A stretch of 64,000 nt of DNA from contig CAVZCC010000006.1 of assembly GCA_963773765.1 (NCBI GenBank), positions 186,001 through 250,000 on the forward strand. Reading direction: 5' to 3'. This document shows positions 17,069-25,140 of the stretch, in pieces. The translations under genes were made by a program, and so were the position numbers. The notes under the pieces were generated by a model. The model made no database searches and was not told the origin of the DNA. It was given only the letters and a program-made list of their open reading frames with translations. How positions within the stretch are numbered: the first letter of the stretch is position 1; each line of letters opens with the position of its first letter. This stretch comes from CAVZCC01 sp963773765 (GTDB taxonomy: Bacteria > Actinomycetota > Acidimicrobiia > Acidimicrobiales > Microtrichaceae).

Positions 17069-17458
17069 ATGGACTACCTGCGGATCTGGGCCGACGACGA
17101 CGGGACCAGCCACTTCACGGAGGTGACCCTCCCGTTCGACGTGGTCCCGGCCGAGCCCGGTGTGGCGGAGCTGTGGTGGTCCGAGGGAGTGGCGGTGGAC
17201 CGCGTCCACTTCCTGACCGTGCGCGCCGCGGACCAGCACCCGGACTGGCACCGGGCCCCGCGACGTCAGTTCGTGACCTTCCTGACCGGCTGGGTGCGGC
17301 TCACCGCGGGCGACGGGGAGGAGCGGGTCCTGCCCGCCGGGTCCACCGTCCTGGCCGAGGACCTGGTCGGGACCGGCCACGTCACCGAGCACGAACCGGG
17401 CGACCACCGGGTGCTCGTCGTGCCGCTCGACGCCGACGTCCCCGGTCATCACACCTAG
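17069..17458 (+). CDS. Small cupin-like protein
   Basis: 129 residues. Strand-rich sequence with SHFTEVTLPFDV, a central block RQFVTFLTGWVRLTAGDGEERVLP and GSTVLAEDLVGTGHVTEHEPGD, which reads as the two cupin motifs with glycine turns, although the metal-binding histidines are incomplete. The family includes sugar isomerase-like and dioxygenase-like folds, but I can only predict the barrel. It follows the MDR reductase and ends at a strong hairpin before a convergent gene. A simple ligand-binding or minor enzymatic role is likely. Confidence 0.65.
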   Translation: MDYLRIWADDDGTSHFTEVTLPFDVVPAEPGVAELWWSEGVAVDRVHFLTVRAADQHPDWHRAPRRQFVTFLTGWVRLTAGDGEERVLPAGSTVLAEDLVGTGHVTEHEPGDHRVLVVPLDADVPGHHT

Positions 17459-17460
17459 GC

Positions 17461-17491
17461 GTCCTCCCCACCGTTCCACGTGGAGGAGGAC
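17461..17491. terminator. Hairpin between convergent genes
   Basis: GTCCTCC at 17461 pairs with GGAGGAC at 17485, and the stem continues with CCAC/GTGG across one bulged A, for about 11 base pairs and an 8-base loop. It lies between the stop codons of the cupin-like gene and the YdeI gene. No T-run follows, as usual in such GC-rich genomes. Confidence 0.55.
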
Positions 17492-17516
17492 CCGCGGGCC
17501 GCCGTGCGGGCCACGG

Positions 17517-18092
17517 TCATCGGTCGCGCAGGCCCTTGCCCTCCAGGATCTTCGGGGCGTACTTCTCGACGCGGGCCTCGCGGGTGGTGGCCTGCTTGGC
17601 ATCGGAGAAATGGAGGTTGTACTCCCGCTGCCGGCCGGGGGTCAGCGCCCGGAACGCGGCCCGCAGGTCCGGGTCCCGGTCCAGGCGAGCCTGGAGCTCA
17701 TCCGCCAGGACGAGCTCGGGTGCCGGTCCGACCTCCAGGCCTGCCGCCTCGACCTCGATGGCCTCCGCGACGAGTGCCGTGACGGTGGGCGACAGTCGAT
17801 CGACGTCCTCGACCGAGGTGAACCGGATGCGGCGGGCCGATCGCGAGTTCGGCCCCTGGTCCTCCAGGACACCTCCGGGGTCGTCCAGCAGGGCCCCCTT
17901 GAAGAACATGAGTGCGAGGAACTCCTTCATCTCCTGGATGATGGCGATGTTCCTGCCCTCATGGCTGTAGCAGGGCTTGCCCCACTTGATCTCCTCGGTC
18001 AACCCACAACCGAGGAGGGTCGGCCGCAGGCAGGCCATCTCCTCCGGCCATTGCTCGGAGCGCTCGATGTAGGCATCCACCTTGGGGTTCAC
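17517..18092 (-). CDS. YdeI/DUF1801-like protein
   Basis: 191 residues. It begins NPKVDAYIERSEQWPEEMACLR and continues with EEIKWGKPCYSHEGRNIAII and KEFLALMFFKGALL, the DUF1801/YdeI domain (about 1-115), then an OmdA-like tail with LVLADELQARLDRDP and REYNLHFSDAKQATTREARVEKYAPKI. Family members bind anionic ligands and YdeI proteins are linked to peptide or antibiotic stress, but no reaction is established. The GTG at 18092 was chosen because the family starts there and a GGAG site lies seven bases upstream. Confidence 0.8.
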   Translation of the reverse strand: MNPKVDAYIERSEQWPEEMACLRPTLLGCGLTEEIKWGKPCYSHEGRNIAIIQEMKEFLALMFFKGALLDDPGGVLEDQGPNSRSARRIRFTSVEDVDRLSPTVTALVAEAIEVEAAGLEVGPAPELVLADELQARLDRDPDLRAAFRALTPGRQREYNLHFSDAKQATTREARVEKYAPKILEGKGLRDR

Positions 18093-18308
18093 CGCGACTC
18101 CGATCAGCGAAGGCCGGCGCGTCGTCGGCTGCCGTGTTCCCGGCATCCGCACGTGTCGACCGATGGTCCCGACGTCGGGAGCTTTGCAGATGGGCCGGCC
18201 CTGCCGCCCGCAAACCCGGGCGATCGCGGCCGCCCGGGGCGGCTCCATCAGCCCGAGAACGCGCTCCGCCCCGGAACGGCGGGCGCGGCGCCCGGGAACG
18301 GCGGACGG

Positions 18309-18731
18309 TCAGTCGTCGGTCGACGGGCGGCGCCGGTCCCGCTTGACCTGCGAGCGCTGCCGCTTGCCCTCCAGGCGGCGCTGCCGCGACCCCTTGGTGG
18401 GCCGGGTCGCGGTCCGGGTCCGCTGTGGGGTCAGCGCCATGCGCAGCCGGGCGGCCAACCGGTCCCGGGCGATGGCCCGGTTGCGCAGCTGGGACCGCTC
18501 CTCGTCGACCACGACCCGGACCTCGTCGCCCAGGCGTTCCACCACCCGGGCCCGCTGGTGGTCGCTGAAGGCCGTGCAGGTGGTCAGGTCCAGGCGCAGC
18601 TCCACCCGGGTGTGGGACCGGTTGGCGTGCTGGCCGCCCGGCCCGCCGGAGGGGGAGAAGCGCTCGTCCAGCTCGCCGGCGGGGATCACCACGCCGGCGC
18701 GCACCACGAGCGGTTCGTCGGGGGCGGCCAC
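18309..18731 (-). CDS. arfB: Alternative ribosome-rescue factor ArfB (peptidyl-tRNA hydrolase)
   Basis: 140 residues, as usual for ArfB/YaeJ. The catalytic loop FSPSGGPGGQHANRS holds the GGQ motif (32-34) that hydrolyses peptidyl-tRNA in the ribosomal P site. The C-terminal tail is strongly basic (KGSRQRRLEGKRQRSQ and RDRRR), which enters the empty mRNA channel of stalled ribosomes. It rescues non-stop ribosomes without a stop codon. The 215 bases upstream to the YdeI gene show no other gene or clear signal. It is divergent from the TylF gene, 22 bp apart. Confidence 0.92.
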   Translation of the reverse strand: MAAPDEPLVVRAGVVIPAGELDERFSPSGGPGGQHANRSHTRVELRLDLTTCTAFSDHQRARVVERLGDEVRVVVDEERSQLRNRAIARDRLAARLRMALTPQRTRTATRPTKGSRQRRLEGKRQRSQVKRDRRRPSTDD

Positions 18732-18753
18732 GCCCGGAGGGTACCGTCACCCG

Positions 18754-19602
18754 ATGCCCGAACCGGATGTGCTCGACGCGCTGGACCAGCTCCCGTCCGC
18801 GGCCCGCGCCTACCTCGACCTGCTGCAGCGCTGCCTGACCCGGGAGGCCTTCCTGGACCAGGAGTGGTGGGACGCCGACCTGCGGGACTGGCCCGGTGGT
18901 CGTGACGCCGTGGTCCCGGTGCTGCGGGAGCGGGGCTGGCGGGTGGTGCGCCGGGGTGACCCGGAGGCCCGGGCCGAGGGCCGGGACTGGCCACCGACGG
19001 CGGAGACCATGATCGGCACCGCCCGGCTGGACAACGTCGTGCGGTGCTGCGTGCAGGCGGTGCAGGACGGCATCCCCGGCGACCTCATCGAGACCGGCGT
19101 GTGGCGGGGCGGGTCGACCATCCTCATGCGTGGCGTGCTGCAGGCACTGGGTGACGCGGAGCGCCGGGTGTGGGTGGCCGACTCGTTCGAGGGCCTGCCC
19201 GTGCCCGACGCGGAGCGCTACCCGGCCGATGAGGGCCTGGACTGGTCGGGGGTCGGGGTGCTCAAGGTGGACGCGGACGCGGTCCGGGCCAACTTCGCCC
19301 GCTACGGACTGCTGGACGACCGGGTGCGGTTCCTGGAGGGGTGGTTCTCCGACACCCTGCCGGACGCCCCCATCGAGCGGCTGGCGGTGCTGCGCCTGGA
19401 CGGTGACCTGTACGAGTCCACCATGGACGCCCTGGTGGCCCTGGAGCCCCGGGTGTCCCCGGGCGGGTTCGTGATCGTGGACGACTACGGCGGCTGGCCC
19501 CCGTGCCGTGCCGCGGTGGACGACTACCGGGCCGACCGGGGGATCCGGGCCCCGATCCACACCGTGGACTGGACCGGCGTCTGGTGGCGCACCCCGGCCT
19601 GA
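18754..19602 (+). CDS. Class I SAM-dependent methyltransferase, TylF/MycF type
   Basis: 282 residues. The SAM-binding region is DLIETGVWRGGSTILMRGVL, followed by WVADSFEGLPVPD, the LDGDLYESTMDAL block and PGGFVIVDDYGGWPPCRAAVDDY. The paired acidic residues of LDGD and VDDY are the metal ligands seen in TylF/MycF macrolide O-methyltransferases. A metal-dependent sugar or small-molecule O-methylation is expected, but no glycosyl or polyketide genes are near. The substrate is unknown. It lies directly upstream of the P450 promoter region and is probably separate. Confidence 0.85.
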   Translation: MPEPDVLDALDQLPSAARAYLDLLQRCLTREAFLDQEWWDADLRDWPGGRDAVVPVLRERGWRVVRRGDPEARAEGRDWPPTAETMIGTARLDNVVRCCVQAVQDGIPGDLIETGVWRGGSTILMRGVLQALGDAERRVWVADSFEGLPVPDAERYPADEGLDWSGVGVLKVDADAVRANFARYGLLDDRVRFLEGWFSDTLPDAPIERLAVLRLDGDLYESTMDALVALEPRVSPGGFVIVDDYGGWPPCRAAVDDYRADRGIRAPIHTVDWTGVWWRTPA

Positions 19603-19628
19603 ACCTCCGGGCGGCGTTCCGGGGACAA

Positions 19629-19648
19629 ACCTGACACGCGTGTCATAA
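19629..19648. promoter_or_regulatory. Palindromic operator, site 1 (ACCTGAC-N6-GTCATAA)
   Basis: Half-sites ACCTGAC and GTCATAA separated by ACGCGT; the inner 14 bases TGACACGCGTGTCA are a perfect palindrome. It ends 29 bp before the P450 start and is one of six related sites in this window. Confidence 0.75.
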
Positions 19649-19677
19649 GCTCGCAGGATCCGATCCGGAGGCGATGG

Positions 19678-20898
19678 ATGGACCCTGCTGACGCAGTGAA
19701 CCCGGCAACGGGCGAGGCCAACCCCTACCTGCCCGAGGTGGCGGCCGACCCGATCCCGTTCTACGACGAGCTCCGGGCCAAGTGCCCCGTGGCCGAGTTC
19801 GAGGGGTTCGGCAAGGGCGTGTGGATCCTGAGCCGGTACGAGGACGTGCGCTGGGCGCTCAAGCACCCCGAGATCTTCAGCTCGGACTTCGTGGCGGTGG
19901 ACATCGGCCAGGACCGGCCGCTCATCCCGCTCCAGGTCGACCCGCCCGAGCACGCCAAGTACCGGCGGGTGATCGACCCCACCCTGGGCCCGCACGAGAT
20001 CGCGCCGTTGGAGGACGAGGTCCGGGCGTTGGTCAACGAGCTGATCGACCGCTTCGTCGACCGTGGCTCGGTGGACGCCCACGCCGAGTTCACGGTGCCG
20101 CTGCCCTGCACGGTGTTCCTGCAGCTGTGCGGGCTCCCGCTGGAGGACATGGAGCAGTTCCTGGTGTGGAAGGACCAGATCATCCGCCCCGGCACGATGG
20201 ACCCGGAGGAGGACGCCAGGATCCGCAAGGCCACCGGCGCCGCCATGTACGGCTACTTCGAGAGCGCCCTGGACCAGCGGGCGGCCCGGCCGGGCACCGA
20301 CCTGCTCAGCCGGTTCTTCACCTCCGAGGTGGACGGCCGTCGCATGTCCAAGGAGGAGATGCTGGACATCTGCTACCTGTTCATCCTGGGTGGGTTGGAC
20401 ACCGTCACCTCCACGCTCGACTGCTCCCTGGCCTACCTGGCCGCCAACCCGGTCCACCGTGACGCCATCGCCGGGGACCTGGACCTGGTGCCCGCCGCGG
20501 TGGAGGAGCTGCTGCGGTTCCACACCCCCGTCATGCAGATCGTCCGTGCCGTCAAGGAGCCGGTGGAACTGCACGGCATCCAGATGAACACCGGCGACAC
20601 CGTCATGCTCATGCTGGGCGCGGCGGACACGGATCCCGACGAGTTCGGTGCCCGGGCGTCGGAGTTCGACCTCCACCGGGAGGTGAACCGCCACCTGGCC
20701 TTCGGCGGTGGCCCCCACCGCTGCCTGGGCTCGCACCTGGCCCGCTTCGAGCTGAAGGTGGCGCTGGAGGAATGGCACCGCCGGATCCCGGAGTACTCCG
20801 TTCCGGACGGGGTGGAGCTGGTCTACTCGCCGGCCATCCGGGAGATCGCCGAGTTCCCGCTCACCTTCCGGGCTGCCGTCCCGGCTGCGCGGGGCTGA
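19678..20898 (+). CDS. Cytochrome P450
   Basis: 406 residues. The heme loop FGGGPHRCLGSHLAR places the cysteine ligand at about 349; the I-helix segment LGGLDTV lies at about 236-243, where the usual acid-Thr pair is D-T; and the ExxR glutamate is in VEELLRFHTPV. It is a soluble class I P450 of the actinobacterial type, hydroxylating a lipophilic substrate with electrons from the [3Fe-4S] ferredoxin that follows. A strong ribosome binding site (GGAGG) lies 7 bp upstream. A palindromic operator shared with CoA-catabolic operons precedes it, which suggests hydroxylation of the same catabolic substrate. Confidence 0.92.
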   Translation: MDPADAVNPATGEANPYLPEVAADPIPFYDELRAKCPVAEFEGFGKGVWILSRYEDVRWALKHPEIFSSDFVAVDIGQDRPLIPLQVDPPEHAKYRRVIDPTLGPHEIAPLEDEVRALVNELIDRFVDRGSVDAHAEFTVPLPCTVFLQLCGLPLEDMEQFLVWKDQIIRPGTMDPEEDARIRKATGAAMYGYFESALDQRAARPGTDLLSRFFTSEVDGRRMSKEEMLDICYLFILGGLDTVTSTLDCSLAYLAANPVHRDAIAGDLDLVPAAVEELLRFHTPVMQIVRAVKEPVELHGIQMNTGDTVMLMLGAADTDPDEFGARASEFDLHREVNRHLAFGGGPHRCLGSHLARFELKVALEEWHRRIPEYSVPDGVELVYSPAIREIAEFPLTFRAAVPAARG

Positions 20899-20907
20899 GT
20901 CGTCGGC

Positions 20908-21099
20908 GTGAAGATCATCCTGGACCCGGAGGCGTGCACCGGCCACGGCCGCTGCTACGCCCTGGCCCCCCACGTGTTCGCGGCCGACGACCTGGGCCGG
21001 TGCGAGGTGGTCCAACCCGAGCCGTCACCCGAGCACCAGCAGTCGGCCCGCACCGCGGTCGCGTCCTGCCCGGAGGACGCCCTCACCATCGAGGACTGA
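20908..21099 (+). CDS. [3Fe-4S] ferredoxin of the P450 type
   Basis: 63 residues. The cluster ligands read C10-TGHGR-C16 and C54-P, with His13 in place of the second cysteine of a 4Fe site, which is the pattern of P450-associated [3Fe-4S] ferredoxins. The GTG start lies 9 bp after the P450 stop, so it is in the same operon and should reduce that P450. A separate ferredoxin reductase would be needed; the one near 6-7 kb belongs to the desaturase and has its own 2Fe-2S domain. Confidence 0.93.
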   Translation: MKIILDPEACTGHGRCYALAPHVFAADDLGRCEVVQPEPSPEHQQSARTAVASCPEDALTIED

Positions 21100-21160
21100 T
21101 CGGGCCGTCGCCGCCGGTCCCGTCCATCGACTGCTGCCCTCAAGTCAGCGTCCTGATGTG

Positions 21161-21268
21161 CCGATGAAGCGGAAGCCCCGAGAGGGCACGCCAGCCTGCC
21201 GGCACGGGAAGCCGCGACCCGCCCCATCTCCTGACTCGACGCGTTCCTCTCCCTCCGGAAGAGGAACG
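21161..21268 (+). promoter_or_regulatory. Candidate structured leader with an RBS-sequestering hairpin
   Basis: The 171-base gap before the ice-binding-like gene holds two features. At 21174-21186 a C-rich arm and G-rich arm close a GAGA (GNRA) tetraloop, followed by ACGCCAGCC and TGCCGGCA, which can pair with neighbours. At 21242-21268 a 9-bp stem (CGTTCCTCT / AGAGGAACG) with a 9-base loop buries the ribosome binding site GAGGAA just before the ATG at 21271. This looks like the expression platform of a translational switch. Resemblance to the c-di-GMP-I core is weak and not claimed. Confidence 0.4.
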
Positions 21269-21270
21269 TC

Positions 21271-22164
21271 ATGACGATCCAGCAGTCACCCAGGCCGGTC
21301 ACACCCCACGTCCGGCGCAGGCGGCCTCCGCCCCGACTGGTCGTCGCCGCGATCGCGGCCGCCGCCCTGGTCGTGCTCGTCCCCACGCTCGGAGCGGGGG
21401 CCGCCCCGACGACGGTCGGCCTGGGCACGGCGGAGTCCTTCGCGGTCCTGGCCGGGGCGGGGATCACCAACACGGGAGCCACCGCCATCACGGGTGACGT
21501 CGGCACCTTCCCGACCACCAGCGAGACCGGCTTCGGGACCGTCACCCTGACCGGGACCAACCATGCGGGCGACGCCGTCACCCAGCAGGCCAAGACCGAC
21601 CTGGTCACCGCCTACGACGCGGCTGCCGCCAGCGGCCCGGTGGCATCCGGGTTCACCGACCTGGGCGGCCTCACCCTGACGACCGGCGTCTACAGCGGCG
21701 GCGCGCTGGGCCTCACGGGCACGCTCACCCTGAACGCCCAGGGCGACCCGAACGCGGTGTTCATCTTCCAGGCCGCGTCGACGCTGATCACGGCGTCGGG
21801 CAGCACCGTCAGCCTGGTCAACGGCGCACAGGCCTGCAACGTGTTCTGGCAGGTCGGGAGCTCGGCCACGCTCGCGACCGGCTCGACCATGGTCGGCACC
21901 GTCATGGCCCTCACGTCCATCACGGCCACCACCGGCGCGACGGTCCAGGGCCGGTTGCTGGCCCGCAACGGGGCCGTCACGCTCGACGCCAACACCATCA
22001 CGGCCTCGGCCTGCGCCCCGCCCGCCACCACCACGACGACCGGCGGGTCAGCGACCTCGACCACGGTCGCCACGCCTGGCTCCACGACCGTGACGACCAG
22101 CCCCGGGGGCTCGTCCACGACCACCTCCTCGGGGACCCCGACCGCGCTCGCCTTCACCGGCTGA
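21271..22164 (+). CDS. Secreted ice-binding-like protein (DUF3494)
   Basis: 297 residues. A signal peptide (RRRR followed by a hydrophobic core to about 45, then GAGAAPTT) precedes the DUF3494 domain from about 48 to 240: GLGTAESFAVLAGAGITNTG, GDVGTFP, LTTGVYSGG, AVFIFQAASTL and VFWQVGSSATLATGSTMVGTV. This beta-solenoid fold binds ice in some members, but many relatives serve adhesion or unknown roles. The tail is a Thr/Ser/Gly stalk ending LAFTG directly before the stop, like a sorting motif with no membrane anchor after it. The start ATG is masked by a leader hairpin. Confidence 0.85.
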   Translation: MTIQQSPRPVTPHVRRRRPPPRLVVAAIAAAALVVLVPTLGAGAAPTTVGLGTAESFAVLAGAGITNTGATAITGDVGTFPTTSETGFGTVTLTGTNHAGDAVTQQAKTDLVTAYDAAAASGPVASGFTDLGGLTLTTGVYSGGALGLTGTLTLNAQGDPNAVFIFQAASTLITASGSTVSLVNGAQACNVFWQVGSSATLATGSTMVGTVMALTSITATTGATVQGRLLARNGAVTLDANTITASACAPPATTTTTGGSATSTTVATPGSTTVTTSPGGSSTTTSSGTPTALAFTG

Positions 22165-22265
22165 GGGTCGGGCGACCGGGTCGGCCCCGTGGCGCTACCG
22201 TCGGACCCTGGCATCGACGTGAGGGACCGGGACCGGCCCGGCCCGGCCGATGAAAGGACCCCCCA

Positions 22266-22682
22266 GTGGCTGACGACATGAACGACTGGAACCAGCAGGT
22301 CATCGCCGAGTTCCGTGCCAACGGCGGCAAGGTGGGTGGGCCGTTCGAGGGCGCCCCGATGGTGCTGCTCGACCACACCGGCGCCCGCACCGGCACGGTG
22401 CGCACCACCCCGCTGATGGCGCTGGTGGACGGCGACGACCTGGTGATCTTCGCCTCCAAGGCGGGGGCTCCGGACAACCCCGACTGGTTCCACAACCTGG
22501 TGGCCAACCCCGACGCCACCGTGGAGTTCGGCACCGAGCGGTTCGCGGTCCGGGCCCGGGTGGCCGAGGGCGCCGAGCGTGATGACCTCTGGACCCGCCA
22601 GAAGACGGCGTACCCGCAGTTCCAGGGGTATGAGGACTCGACCTCCCGGGTCATCCCGGTGGTGGTGCTGGAGCGCGCCTGA
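22266..22682 (+). CDS. Deazaflavin (F420)-dependent nitroreductase-family protein
   Basis: 138 residues, the standard size of Ddn-like proteins. The family pattern is complete: NDWNQQVIAEFRANGGKVGG, MVLLDHTGARTGTVRTTPL, DDLVIFASKAGAPDNPDWFHNL and ANPDATVEFG, then RARVAEGAERDDLW. The split-barrel fold binds F420 and reduces nitro compounds, quinones or similar substrates. A GTG start is preceded by AAAGGA at a good distance. It stands alone between the ice-binding-like gene and a small membrane protein. Confidence 0.92.
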   Translation: MADDMNDWNQQVIAEFRANGGKVGGPFEGAPMVLLDHTGARTGTVRTTPLMALVDGDDLVIFASKAGAPDNPDWFHNLVANPDATVEFGTERFAVRARVAEGAERDDLWTRQKTAYPQFQGYEDSTSRVIPVVVLERA

Positions 22683-22745
22683 TCGGTGCCACTGCGTCAG
22701 CGTCCCCGACGAGGAGGCCTTCACCATCCGGGACCGGCGGCGGAC

Positions 22746-23096
22746 TCATTCGCCCAGGCCGACCAGCTGGAGCAGTCCCTGGAGTAATTCGTTCACGATG
22801 GCCAGGGACATGAGGGCGATGGGCAGGAGCACGATCCAGGACCGCTCGCGCTTCCGGATCACCGCGAACAGTCCCACGACGAAGGAGGCAAGGAGGCCCA
22901 GGAGGATCGCCACCATGGCGATGCCCTCCCAGGCGGGCGCTTCCCCGGGACCCTGTGTCGCCACGGCCGTGAAGAGGAACAGGAGTGCGATGGATGCGGC
23001 CAAGCCTGCGGCCGCCGCCCAACCGAATCGGGAAGATGGGCGGCTCAACACCTGGGAGCGAATCCCTGGACGCGACCCCTTGGTGTCGGGCTGCAT
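22746..23096 (-). CDS. Small membrane protein, unknown
   Basis: 116 residues with three hydrophobic segments: WAAAAGLAASIALLFLFTAV, IAMVAILLGLLASFVVGLFAVI and a shorter IVLLPIALMSLAIV. The N-terminus is basic (RPGIRSQVLSRPSSRF) and the C-terminus ends with an amphipathic ELLQGLLQLV. I do not recognise a family. The start has one of the best ribosome binding sites in the window (GGAGGAGG six bases before the ATG), which supports real expression. It is upstream of, and in line with, nothing clearly related. Confidence 0.7.
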   Translation of the reverse strand: MQPDTKGSRPGIRSQVLSRPSSRFGWAAAAGLAASIALLFLFTAVATQGPGEAPAWEGIAMVAILLGLLASFVVGLFAVIRKRERSWIVLLPIALMSLAIVNELLQGLLQLVGLGE

Positions 23097-23161
23097 GGGC
23101 CTCCTCCTGAGTACTTGCAGGCACAAGCATAGAGCGGGTCCCGGTGCGTCGGGTGGCCCGG

Positions 23162-23959
23162 TCAGTGGCCGGTGAAGTCGGGGGGCCGCTTCTCCTTGAA
23201 GGCGGCCATGCCCTCCACCAGGTCCGACGACGCAGTGGTCAGGGCCTGGAAGTGGCCCTCCAGCTCCAGGCTGTGGGCCAGGTCCGTCTCGAAGCTGCGG
23301 TTGAGCAGCTGCTTGGACAGGCCGAGCGACCGGGTCGGTCCGGCGGCCAGCCGCACGGCCAGTGCCTCGGCCTCCGCGCGCATCTCCTCCGCCATGCCGA
23401 CGTGGCGGTAGGCCAGTCCCTGGTCCACCGCCTCGGTGCCGACCGCGCCCTCGCCCAGCATCACCATCGCCTTGGCCCGGGGCAGCCCGACCAGGCGGGG
23501 CAGCAGGTAGGCGCCACCCGCATCCACCACCAGCCCCCAGCGGGCGAAGCTCCACAGGAACTTGGTGGTGTCACACGTCCACACGAAGTCACAGGCCAGC
23601 GCCAGGTGGGCACCGGGTCCGACGGCGGGGCCGTGCACCGCGGCGACGGTCGGCTTGTCCAGCTCCCACAGCTCCCGGATGAATGCCTGCACCCCGACGT
23701 GCAGCGCCTGGGAGGTGGAACGGGGGTCGAACCCCTCGGTGCCGGCCTGCGCCACGGTGGATCCGCGCAGGTCCATGCCCGAGCAGAACGAGTCGCCGGT
23801 GGCGGACAGGAACACGGCCCGCACCCCGTCGTCGGCCCGGCACGCCCGCACCGCGTCCACCAGGGCGTCGCGCATCTCCACCGTCAGGGCGTTGGCCGCG
23901 TCGGGGCGGTCCAGCGTGATCCGCCCCACGTGGTCGGCGCCGACCTCGAAGCGCAGCAT
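23162..23959 (-). CDS. Enoyl-CoA hydratase/isomerase (crotonase) family
   Basis: 265 residues. The two oxyanion-hole segments are visible: FCSGMDLRGS and AVHGPAVGPGAHLALACDFVW. The C-terminal trimerisation helices (ELEGHFQALTTASSDLVEGMAAFKEKRPP) are complete. It hydrates or isomerises an enoyl-CoA. It is the last gene of a three-gene operon with a thiolase and a thiolase-fold/DUF35 protein, overlapping the thiolase stop by one base, all under operator site 2 at 26568. Confidence 0.9.
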   Translation of the reverse strand: MLRFEVGADHVGRITLDRPDAANALTVEMRDALVDAVRACRADDGVRAVFLSATGDSFCSGMDLRGSTVAQAGTEGFDPRSTSQALHVGVQAFIRELWELDKPTVAAVHGPAVGPGAHLALACDFVWTCDTTKFLWSFARWGLVVDAGGAYLLPRLVGLPRAKAMVMLGEGAVGTEAVDQGLAYRHVGMAEEMRAEAEALAVRLAAGPTRSLGLSKQLLNRSFETDLAHSLELEGHFQALTTASSDLVEGMAAFKEKRPPDFTGH

Positions 23960-25140
23960 CAGCGGTTGGTGGTGAGGATGTTCACCACGGACACGCCGGA
24001 GCCCCGGCCACCCACGTTGTGCTGGAGGGCGAACCCGTTGCGGACCTTGACCTGGCGGTCGCCGGCGTCGCCCCGGAGCTGCCACCAGCACTCGGTGAGC
24101 TGCGCCACACCGGTGGCACCGATCGGGTGGCCCTTGGCCAACAACCCGCCGGAGGTGTTGACCGGGATGCGGCCGTCCAGTGCCGTCTCGCCCTCCAGCG
24201 AGGCCACCCCGCCCTTGCCCTTCTCCACGAACCCCAGGTCCTCGATGTCCAGGATCTCGGTGATGGTGAAGCAGTCGTGCACCTCCGCCATGTCGATGTC
24301 CGCGGGCCCGACGCCGGCCATGGCGTAGGCCCGGCGCGACGCCTCCACCGTGGCCGGCAGGCCGACGAAGGTGGTCTTCTCGTGCAGGTAGGGATGGTCG
24401 GTGGCCACCCCGAAGCCCGCCACGTAGACGGGTGCGTCGGTGAAGTCCCCGGCCCGGTCCGCCGCGGTGATGAGGATGGCGGCGGCGCCGTCGGTCTGCG
24501 GGCAGCAGTCCAGCAGGTGCAGGGGGCTGCACACCGGGGGCGAGGCCAGCACGTCGGCGATGCTCACCTCGTTCTGGAAGTGGGCGTAGGGGTCCAGCGC
24601 ACCGTTGTGGTGGTTCTTGACCGCGACCGACGCCAGCATCTCCCGGGTGGTGCCGAACTCGTGCATGTGCCGGGTCGCGAACGGGGCGAACAGCACGGGT
24701 GCGGACTCGCCCCGGGTGTACACCGGGTGGCCGGCGGCGGCGCGGGCCAGCAGCCCCTCCTCGGAGGACTTGTCCCGCATCTTCTCCACGCCGATGACCA
24801 GCACCACGTCGTGCACGCCGGAGGCCACGGCCATGCACCCGACCCGGAAGGCGTCGGATCCGGTGGGACAGGCGTTCTCGATCCGGGTGCAGGCCACGCC
24901 CGAGATGCCGATGGCGGTGGGCACCGTGTTGCCGCCGATGCCCTCCTGGCCCCACAACGTGCCCCGCTGGGTGGCCACGAACGCCGCGTCCACCAGGGCG
25001 GGGTCGAACCCCTTGTCCACACTGGCGACCGCGGCGTCGAACGCTCCCTTGGCCATCTGCTCGTAGGACTGGTCGAACAGCTCGCCCATCCTGATGAGCC
25101 CGGCGCCGACGACGGCGACCTTGTTCCATGGTCCGCTCAT
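23959..25140 (-). CDS. Thiolase, lipid-transfer (SCP-x) type
   Basis: 393 residues. The nucleophilic cysteine sits in ENACPTGSDAFR (about residue 92) and the C-terminal catalytic motif is GGLLAKGHPIGATG, so both halves of a thiolase active site are intact. The MAEVHDCFTITEI block places it in the SCP2/Ltp thiolase group, which cleaves branched or sterol-derived 3-ketoacyl-CoA. It overlaps the upstream DUF35 fusion gene by four bases and the hydratase by one, forming a tight operon under operator site 2. Confidence 0.92.
   Translation of the reverse strand: MSGPWNKVAVVGAGLIRMGELFDQSYEQMAKGAFDAAVASVDKGFDPALVDAAFVATQRGTLWGQEGIGGNTVPTAIGISGVACTRIENACPTGSDAFRVGCMAVASGVHDVVLVIGVEKMRDKSSEEGLLARAAAGHPVYTRGESAPVLFAPFATRHMHEFGTTREMLASVAVKNHHNGALDPYAHFQNEVSIADVLASPPVCSPLHLLDCCPQTDGAAAILITAADRAGDFTDAPVYVAGFGVATDHPYLHEKTTFVGLPATVEASRRAYAMAGVGPADIDMAEVHDCFTITEILDIEDLGFVEKGKGGVASLEGETALDGRIPVNTSGGLLAKGHPIGATGVAQLTECWWQLRGDAGDRQVKVRNGFALQHNVGGRGSGVSVVNILTTNR

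Noticed and set aside
17959..21015. A 1018-codon open frame on the minus strand
   Set aside because: It runs antisense to the TylF, P450 and ferredoxin genes, has biased composition, and contains no recognisable domain; it arises from GC-rich codon bias.
21161..21240. A c-di-GMP-I (GEMM) riboswitch
   Set aside because: The GNRA-capped stem and ACGC..GCC are suggestive, but the strict conserved bases and the second helix of the class are not visible, so I did not call the class.
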